Of a DNA stretch of 48,711 nt, positions 43,292-48,711 are shown piece by piece. Under the pieces are notes generated by a model. It ran no database searches and was not told the DNA's origin. It was given only the letters and a program-made list of their open reading frames with translations. Positions within the stretch are counted from its first letter, which is position 1, and each line of letters starts with the position of its first letter. The translations under genes and the position numbers were made by a program. The stretch comes from SZUA-521 sp041738285 (GTDB lineage: Bacteria; Pseudomonadota; Gammaproteobacteria; Pseudomonadales; Azotimanducaceae). The DNA lies in the NCBI GenBank assembly GCA_041738285.1, contig JBGSQB010000004.1, positions 1 through 48,711 of the forward strand, in the 5' to 3' direction.

Positions 43292-45133
43292 TCACGCTCC
43301 GATCGCCAGCAGCAGCATCAGTGCAAGGCCCAGCGCCATGTTCACGGCATACCAACGCAAGTGGCCGGTCTGCGTCGCTGCCAATGCGCGGTAGAGCGCT
43401 CTGGACAGCGCGGCAATCGCCGCGAACACCGCGTCGACCACGTCGTTCCGGTTCGCCCGCGCCAAAGCGACGAATGGCCGCACGATCAACACATCGTAGA
43501 CCGCATCGAAGCCACAACCGCTGGCCAGAAAGTATCGAACCCGCTCGCCGACCCGCGTCTCGCGCAGACCTGCCCAGCGGTCGCGGTGTGTGAACACGAG
43601 CCAGCCGACCACGACACCCACCACGGGCACAGACATGGTGATGCCCGCCAGCACCCCACCGTGATGGCTGCCCAACCCACCATCCGGCAGCACGGCGCCC
43701 ACTGGCGCGAGCCCGAACCAGCCACCACCAATCGCGAGCACAGCGAGCACGAGCTGTGGGACGGTCATGTTCAAACCATCGTGACCATGCGTCTGCGTTC
43801 GCTGCTCACCGAAAAACACGACGACGATCATGCGCATCGTGTACAGCGCGGTCAGCAACGCAGCCGCACTGCCGATCGCCCAGAACCACGGCCCCGAAGC
43901 GCCGAAGGCGAAACTCGTGAGCAGAATTTCGTCCTTGGAGTAGAAACCGGACGTCAGCGGCAACGCGCTCAGCGCCGCAGACCCGATCAGCATGCAGGCG
44001 AAAGGAATTGGCAAGCGCCGCCATAGGCCACCCATCCGATAGATGTTCTGTTCATGATGCAGCGCCACGATCACGGAGCCGGCGGCGAGAAACAGCAGCG
44101 CTTTGAAGAAGGCATGCGTCACAAGGTGGAAGATCGCCGCCGACCAGGCGCCCACGCCCAGTGCCATGAACATGTAGCCGATCTGACTCATGGTCGAGTA
44201 GGCCGGAATGCGTTTGATGTCGCGTTGCGCGAGCGCGCTGACCGCGGCGATGAACAATGTCGCCGCGCCGACCACCGCCACCGCAAGTTGCGCCATCGGC
44301 GCGAGCACGTACAACGTGTGCATACGCGCGATGAGATAGACACCGGCCGTGACCATCGTTGCGGCATGGATCAACGCCGACACCGGCGTTGGTCCGGCCA
44401 TGGCGTCGGGTAGCCAGGTCTGTAGGGGGATCTGAGCCGACTTACCCACGGCCCCGCCGAGCAGCAGCATTGCCGCCAGCGTGCAGATCGGTGAGCCATT
44501 CGACCAGACTGTACGGGCGTTATCGAGAATTGCGCTGATTTCGAGCGTGCCGAATTCGCGATAGAGCAGGAACAATCCCAAGGCCATGGCGACGTCGCCG
44601 ACCCGCGTGACCACGAACGCCTTGCGCGCCGCGTAACCGTTCGCAGGGTCGAGATGATAAAAGCCGATCAGCAGATAGCTGCACAGGCCCACGCCCTCCC
44701 AGCCGAGGTACAGCAGCAGGAGGTTGTCGCCGAGCACCAGCATCAACATTGCGAACACGAACAGGTTCATGTACGCGAAGAAGCGGCTGTAGCCATCTTC
44801 GCGCGCCATGTAGCCGGTGGCATACACGTGAATGAGGAAGCCGACGCCGGTAACGACACCCATCATGACCAGTGACAGACCATCGAGTTGCAGTGTGATG
44901 CGTGGCGTGAAGCCGTCGACGTCGATCCATGTCCACAAGGTCTGGGCATAAGCCACTTGACCTGCGTCATAGAACGCAATGCCGACGAGCAGTGCGACAC
45001 CGGCAGACAAACCAATCGACCCCGCGCCGATCGCGGCGACCCACGCCTTGGGCAATCGACCCTCCGTGACCAGCAGCGCAAGGCTGCCAGCGAGCGGCGC
45101 CGCCGATACGATCCAGAGCAGATCGAGGTTCAC
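43292..45133 (-). CDS. nuoL: NADH-quinone oxidoreductase subunit L
   Basis: This is the largest antiporter-like subunit of complex I, 613 residues, with the long lateral helix at its C-terminus. The signatures are FFAYMNLFVFAMLMLVLGDN, YLGWEGVGLCSYLLIGFY, KSAQIPLQTWLPDAMAGPTPVSALIHAATMV and KRIPAYSTMSQIGYMFMALG. The start is GTG 45133, overlapping the nuoK stop as GTGA. The long reading to 45466 is an out-of-frame shadow across nuoK. It is followed by nuoM 1 base later. Confidence 0.95.
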   Translation of the reverse strand: MNLDLLWIVSAAPLAGSLALLVTEGRLPKAWVAAIGAGSIGLSAGVALLVGIAFYDAGQVAYAQTLWTWIDVDGFTPRITLQLDGLSLVMMGVVTGVGFLIHVYATGYMAREDGYSRFFAYMNLFVFAMLMLVLGDNLLLLYLGWEGVGLCSYLLIGFYHLDPANGYAARKAFVVTRVGDVAMALGLFLLYREFGTLEISAILDNARTVWSNGSPICTLAAMLLLGGAVGKSAQIPLQTWLPDAMAGPTPVSALIHAATMVTAGVYLIARMHTLYVLAPMAQLAVAVVGAATLFIAAVSALAQRDIKRIPAYSTMSQIGYMFMALGVGAWSAAIFHLVTHAFFKALLFLAAGSVIVALHHEQNIYRMGGLWRRLPIPFACMLIGSAALSALPLTSGFYSKDEILLTSFAFGASGPWFWAIGSAAALLTALYTMRMIVVVFFGEQRTQTHGHDGLNMTVPQLVLAVLAIGGGWFGLAPVGAVLPDGGLGSHHGGVLAGITMSVPVVGVVVGWLVFTHRDRWAGLRETRVGERVRYFLASGCGFDAVYDVLIVRPFVALARANRNDVVDAVFAAIAALSRALYRALAATQTGHLRWYAVNMALGLALMLLLAIGA

Positions 45134-45444
45134 CCGTTCAACTCGCTGGCTTGGTCGATGTCGAGATGACCGAAACGACGCTCGAGTTGCAGCACCAGCC
45201 CGAGACCCACCGCCACTTCCGCGGCCGCGAGCGACAACACCAGCATGTACATGATCTGGCCATCGGGCGCGCCCCAACGCGCCCCGCCCGCGATGAACGC
45301 CAGCCCGCAAGCGTTCATCATGATTTCGAGCGACATGAGCTGAAAGATGACGTTGCGTCGAACGAGCACGCCGGTCGCACCGAGCAGAAACAGCACCGCC
45401 GCGAGCACGAGCACGTGCTCGAGTGGAATCGATATCGCAATCAT
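45130..45444 (-). CDS. nuoK: NADH-quinone oxidoreductase subunit K
   Basis: This is a small three-helix membrane subunit of complex I, 104 residues. The conserved Glu residues of the proton path lie in LMSLEIMMNACGL and SLAAAEVAVGLGL. The start ATG 45444 overlaps the nuoJ stop (ATGA), and its stop overlaps the nuoL start (GTGA). Confidence 0.95.
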   Translation of the reverse strand: MIAISIPLEHVLVLAAVLFLLGATGVLVRRNVIFQLMSLEIMMNACGLAFIAGGARWGAPDGQIMYMLVLSLAAAEVAVGLGLVLQLERRFGHLDIDQASELNG

Positions 45445-45956
45445 TCGGCCCCCTCGCGCCGATCACGCATGTAGCGGCGGCCGAAATGGAACGCGCCGAT
45501 CAACGCCGCCAGCAACAGTATCGAGGCGAGTTCAACCGCCAGCAGGTAAGGGCCGAACAACGCAATGCCGACCTGTCTGGGCGGCACCACCACGGCTGCC
45601 GTAGTGGCCGTCTGCGAAGCAATCAGGTAGATCATCTCCAAGAGCAGCACGCCGCTCAGCACACCAGGTCCGATCCACATGCGTGGTTGCAGAATGCCGC
45701 GCTCCTGCGCAACGCCGCGGCGGCCCTGGTTCAGCATCATCACCACGAACACGAACAGCACCATGATGGCGCCGGCGTAGATCACCACTTCCAGCGCGGC
45801 CGCGAAGGGCGCGCCCAGCAGGTAGAAGATCACCGCCACCGCCAACAGTGAAACAATGAGATAGACGAGGGCGTGAGAAGCATCCAACCGCGTGACGACG
45901 AGGCAGGTGGCGCTGATCGTGACCGCGCCCGCGATGTAGAACAGTACGATCTCCAA
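45441..45956 (-). CDS. nuoJ: NADH-quinone oxidoreductase subunit J
   Basis: This is a five-helix membrane subunit of complex I, 171 residues. The conserved helix 3 reads FAAALEVVIYAGAIMVLFVFVVMML, and HALVYLIVSLLAVAVIFYLL precedes it. It lies 8 bases after nuoI, with the overlap to nuoK at its end. Position and sequence leave little doubt. Confidence 0.94.
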   Translation of the reverse strand: MEIVLFYIAGAVTISATCLVVTRLDASHALVYLIVSLLAVAVIFYLLGAPFAAALEVVIYAGAIMVLFVFVVMMLNQGRRGVAQERGILQPRMWIGPGVLSGVLLLEMIYLIASQTATTAAVVVPPRQVGIALFGPYLLAVELASILLLAALIGAFHFGRRYMRDRREGAE

Positions 45957-45964
45957 CTCACCTC

Positions 45965-46480
45965 CTAGGGCATCAGGCTGCGCACGTCGACGGGTGGCGA
46001 TTCGTTGTCTGCGCTGCCCTTGGGCTTACCGTGAATGGCCTTGCCCGCCACCTGCCAGAAACTGTAGTCCGGGTACTTGCCGACCCCATCGATCAGCAGG
46101 TGCTCCTTTTCGTAGACGAGGTTGGGCCGCGTGTATTCGCACAACTCGAAGTCGGGCGTGAGCTGAATGGCGTAGGTGGGACACGCTTCCTCGCACATGC
46201 CGCAGAGGATGCAGCGCGAAAAATTGATGCGGAAGAACTCCGGATACCAGCGCCCGTCAGGGCCTTCGGTCTTCTGCAACGCGATGCAGTCGACCGGGCA
46301 GGCAGCCGCGCACAAGTTGCATGCAACGCAACGCTCTTCGCCGTCCGGATCGCGCGTCAACACGATGCGTCCGCGATAGCGCGGCGCAAGATAGGGCATC
46401 TCCTCGGGATACTCGACGGTCTCGCTGCGGCGGAACAGATGAATCATCACGGTCCACAGCGTGCGCAGCTGGCTGATCAT
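45965..46480 (-). CDS. nuoI: NADH-quinone oxidoreductase subunit I (2x[4Fe-4S])
   Basis: This is the peripheral-arm subunit that carries iron-sulfur clusters N6a and N6b, 171 residues. The two ferredoxin motifs are CVACNLCAAACPVDCI and CILCGMCEEACPTYAI. ATG 46480 (MISQLRTLWTVMIHLF) overlaps the nuoH stop as ATGA and was preferred over the reading that begins at 46495 inside nuoH. It is followed by nuoJ after 8 bases. Confidence 0.95.
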   Translation of the reverse strand: MISQLRTLWTVMIHLFRRSETVEYPEEMPYLAPRYRGRIVLTRDPDGEERCVACNLCAAACPVDCIALQKTEGPDGRWYPEFFRINFSRCILCGMCEEACPTYAIQLTPDFELCEYTRPNLVYEKEHLLIDGVGKYPDYSFWQVAGKAIHGKPKGSADNESPPVDVRSLMP

Positions 46481-47433
46481 GCAGCATCCCCCCACAGCAG
46501 CAGCACGGCGCCAGTCACCAGCAGATTGAGCAGGGTGAGCGGCAGCAGGATCTTCCAGCCGAGCGACATCAACTGATCGTAGCGGGGCCTCGGAATGGCT
46601 GCGCGCAGCAGGACGAAGAAGCAGATAATCAGCGCCGTTTTCAGCGTGAACCAGACGATGGGCGGCAGCCAGTCGAATCCCAGCCAGCCGCCAAAGAAGA
46701 GCGTCGCGATCATGGCCGACGTCAGAATGACGGACAGGTACTCGCCCACCATGATCAGCCCGAACTTCATGCCGGAATACTCGGTGTGGAACCCGGCCGC
46801 GAGCTCGTGCTCGGCTTCCGGCAGATCAAACGGCAGTCGGTGCGCTTCCGCGACACCGGCAATCAGAAAGATGACGAGCCCGAGGATCTGCGGCACACAG
46901 AACCAGACGTTTTCCTGGGCGCGCACGATGTCCGACAGGTTGAATGACCCGGCCATCATCACCACGCCGAGCAGCGACAGGCCCATGAACACTTCGTAGG
47001 TCACCATTTGAGCGGCGCTGCGCAGTCCGCCGAGCAGCGAGTACTTGTTGTTCGAAGCCAGGCCACCGAGCAACACGCTGTAGACGGCAAGCGAAGTCAT
47101 CGCGAGAAAAAACAACACGCCGATGTTGAGGTCGATGATGTGCAGGCCCGGGCCGAAGGGCACCACGGCGAATCCCATCAGCATGCCGGCGACCGCGGCC
47201 ATCGGTGCCAGCGTGAACACCACCCGGTCCGAGAACGGCGGCACCCAGTCGTCCTTGGTGAAGAGCTTCACCACATCAGCCACGATCTGCAGTACGCCGA
47301 ACGGGCCGACTCGGTTCGGACCCAGGCGGTCCTGCCAGAAACCGAGCAGTCGGCGCTCCCACCACACCAGCACCGCCGCGCCCAACATGGCACCGAGCAA
47401 GACCGGCAGGATCATGATGAAGGCGAGTTCCAT
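46477..47433 (-). CDS. nuoH: NADH-quinone oxidoreductase subunit H
   Basis: This is the membrane subunit that forms part of the quinone-binding site, 318 residues with about 8 helices. The signatures are RLGPNRVGPFGVLQIVADVVK, IAGVAEAHRLPFDLPEAEHE with the conserved acidic cluster of the quinone chamber, and LRAAIPRPRYDQLMSLGWK. It starts 3 bases after nuoG ends and overlaps nuoI by ATGA. Confidence 0.95.
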   Translation of the reverse strand: MELAFIMILPVLLGAMLGAAVLVWWERRLLGFWQDRLGPNRVGPFGVLQIVADVVKLFTKDDWVPPFSDRVVFTLAPMAAVAGMLMGFAVVPFGPGLHIIDLNIGVLFFLAMTSLAVYSVLLGGLASNNKYSLLGGLRSAAQMVTYEVFMGLSLLGVVMMAGSFNLSDIVRAQENVWFCVPQILGLVIFLIAGVAEAHRLPFDLPEAEHELAAGFHTEYSGMKFGLIMVGEYLSVILTSAMIATLFFGGWLGFDWLPPIVWFTLKTALIICFFVLLRAAIPRPRYDQLMSLGWKILLPLTLLNLLVTGAVLLLWGDAA

Positions 47434-47436
47434 CCC

Positions 47437-48711
47437 TCAACCCCTCGCGATCAAGGTAGGCGCCCGCTTGAACGTCGGGTCGAGCTGCAACGACACGAAG
47501 CTGGGCGCATCGGACCAGGAGCCGGGCATACCGCGAACGTACGCAACGCACGCGACCGCAATGCGATCATCCAGGCGCACTTCGAACGAGCGGTCGCCGC
47601 ATCGCACCCCCTCGCCCGCTGCAACTCCCAGGTGCTGTGCGTCCGCTGGGTTCAAAACGATGTACGGCGATGGCATGCGCGCAATGATGGCGGGCGTAAG
47701 TGCCGACAGTTCGTCACTGCCGAAGATCTCGTACAACGGCAGTGTTCTGAAGCCCTCCTCACTTGTGGAGGTACCGGGCACATCGACCATTGAGATGGCT
47801 GCAGCGTTCGCGCCGATGAGTCGCACGCCCGCATCGCCACCCCGCAGCGGTCCGCCCGCTTCCTGCTGAAATCGGGTCACTGCCTGGTTCGAATTCCAGC
47901 CCGGTGACCAGACGAAGGGCATCAGCGCAGATACGTCTGCCTGCGCCCCTTCCATCGAAAACGAAAGCGGCGACTCCTCGTCGACGGTCGCCTTGGGTTC
48001 ATGGACGCTGCGGTCGGCGTGCATCGCGGTGCGTCCGCTGTAGCGATGGGGTTGCCGTGCGATGCGCTGCATCGCATCGCTGCGGTGGTTCGCACTCGGC
48101 GCGGCAGTCGCCACACCTTCGAGATTGGGCAGCGCCGCACAACGCCGAATCAGGTCATCGATATGTTCGAACTGGCACGTGCTTCGACCCAGTGCGACCG
48201 CTGCGCGTGATAACCAGCGCCACGCAGGGGCGATGGGCGCTTGCGGCTCGTAAACAGCAAAGAAGCGCTGCGCTCTAGCCTCGTAGTTGACGAAGGTACC
48301 TTCGCATTCCGCGAAGGCAGCCGCGGGCAGAACGAGCGATGCTCGCTGCACCGTTGCAGTGGTGACACAGTCGATCACCGCCACGTCGCCTTGCGCGAGC
48401 ACCTCGTCGACCAACGCGGCGTCGGCCCGCCGATAGAGATCGTTTTCGAGCACGATCATCACCGCTCCATCACGAGCACGCACCAGCGCATCCGCCACGG
48501 ACAGCCCACCGCCGATCAGACCGGCGCCGAGGCTGTTGCACTCGGCGACGACCTGCAGTCGACCGCAGTGCGCGCCCACGGCATCGGCGAGCTCTGCCGC
48601 TGCCGACAAGAGCTCGGCACTTGCAGCTGCCGTACCTGAAAGGACGAGCGGCCGCTGGGCACTGCTTAGCGCAGCAGCGGCCTTCGCCGCAAACGAAGCG
48701 CTCTCGTCGGG
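47437..48711 (-). CDS. nuoG: NADH-quinone oxidoreductase subunit G (5' part outside window)
   Basis: This is the C-terminal portion (about 424 residues) of the large iron-sulfur subunit of the complex I peripheral arm. The molybdopterin-oxidoreductase-like fold is recognisable from VIDCVTTATVQRASLVLPAA, AFAECEGTFVNYEARAQRFF and the C-terminal beta-barrel segment PYIVLNPADAQHLGVAAGEG. The frame continues to the window edge without a start. The TTG at 48609 is internal, since homologous residues continue upstream (PLVLSGTAAASAELL). The N-terminal cluster-binding domains lie outside. Confidence 0.92.
   Translation of the reverse strand, partial: PDESASFAAKAAAALSSAQRPLVLSGTAAASAELLSAAAELADAVGAHCGRLQVVAECNSLGAGLIGGGLSVADALVRARDGAVMIVLENDLYRRADAALVDEVLAQGDVAVIDCVTTATVQRASLVLPAAAFAECEGTFVNYEARAQRFFAVYEPQAPIAPAWRWLSRAAVALGRSTCQFEHIDDLIRRCAALPNLEGVATAAPSANHRSDAMQRIARQPHRYSGRTAMHADRSVHEPKATVDEESPLSFSMEGAQADVSALMPFVWSPGWNSNQAVTRFQQEAGGPLRGGDAGVRLIGANAAAISMVDVPGTSTSEEGFRTLPLYEIFGSDELSALTPAIIARMPSPYIVLNPADAQHLGVAAGEGVRCGDRSFEVRLDDRIAVACVAYVRGMPGSWSDAPSFVSLQLDPTFKRAPTLIARG

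Noticed and set aside
43292..45466. Extended nuoL reading of 724 codons
   Set aside because: The first 111 residues are an out-of-frame reading of nuoK. The GTG at 45133 in a GTGA overlap is the proper start.
1..48711. CRISPR arrays, tRNA or rRNA genes, prophage or intact insertion sequences
   Set aside because: No regularly spaced direct repeats, cloverleaf-like sequences, rRNA segments, transposase or phage proteins were recognised on either strand.

Overview
This is a GC-rich, densely coded stretch of bacterial chromosome, most likely from a Gammaproteobacterium. The signs are a nuoG-to-nuoN complex I operon in the usual proteobacterial order, an RhlE-type DEAD-box helicase, RND and MFP efflux genes, a Tat-exported hydrolase, an outer-membrane beta-barrel protein, and REP-like palindromes of the kind common in pseudomonads and relatives. 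I cannot name the genus. No tRNA, rRNA, CRISPR array, phage or intact insertion sequence was seen.

Layout. 1-4000 (minus): 3'-truncated DEAD-box helicase and a pair of acyl-CoA dehydrogenases. 4015-6076 (plus): GST-like protein and a GPH/MelB-type transporter. 6081-10800 (minus): an apparent operon of LuxR-type regulator, alpha/beta hydrolase, LLM flavin oxidoreductase, VOC protein, a decayed LLM remnant and a second GPH transporter, with a TetR gene upstream. 11658-15027 (minus): coupled KAS III, PhyH dioxygenase and type-II NADH dehydrogenase-like genes, divergent from a second PhyH gene and a frameshifted hydrolase. 17129-20979 (minus): SDR pseudogene, MHS transporter and a frameshifted Spinster-type transporter. 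21073-25720 (minus): TetR, MFP and RND in an overlapping operon with an operator-like palindrome. 25849-29830 (plus): acyl-CoA ligase, flavoprotein and Tat-exported dienelactone hydrolase. 29913-32604 (minus): PepF-like peptidase and SDR. 32667-37128 (plus): TauD-type dioxygenase, beta-barrel protein, enoyl-CoA hydratase, a pentameric ligand-gated ion channel homologue and an SDR. 37406-39325 (minus): a predicted selenoprotein and a hydrolase lacking the usual nucleophile. 39379-39852 (plus): cupin. 39879-48711 (minus): CBS-domain gene and nuoN, M, L, K, J, I, H and partial nuoG.

How the genes fit together. Most of the window looks like an accessory catabolic region for lipid-like, terpenoid-like or xenobiotic compounds: acyl-CoA ligase, acyl-CoA dehydrogenases, enoyl-CoA hydratase, SDRs, Fe(II)/2-oxoglutarate dioxygenases, flavin monooxygenase, hydrolases and many transporters. 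It is attached to the core respiratory operon nuo. Several genes are decaying or frameshifted.

The two most notable items are these. First, a secreted ResA/TlpA-like protein is read through an in-frame TGA at 38045-38047, where a WAxxUGC motif and a bSECIS-like hairpin point to selenocysteine. Second, a prokaryotic Cys-loop-type ion channel subunit (35257-36327) sits between an enoyl-CoA hydratase gene and an SDR gene in one tight transcription unit.
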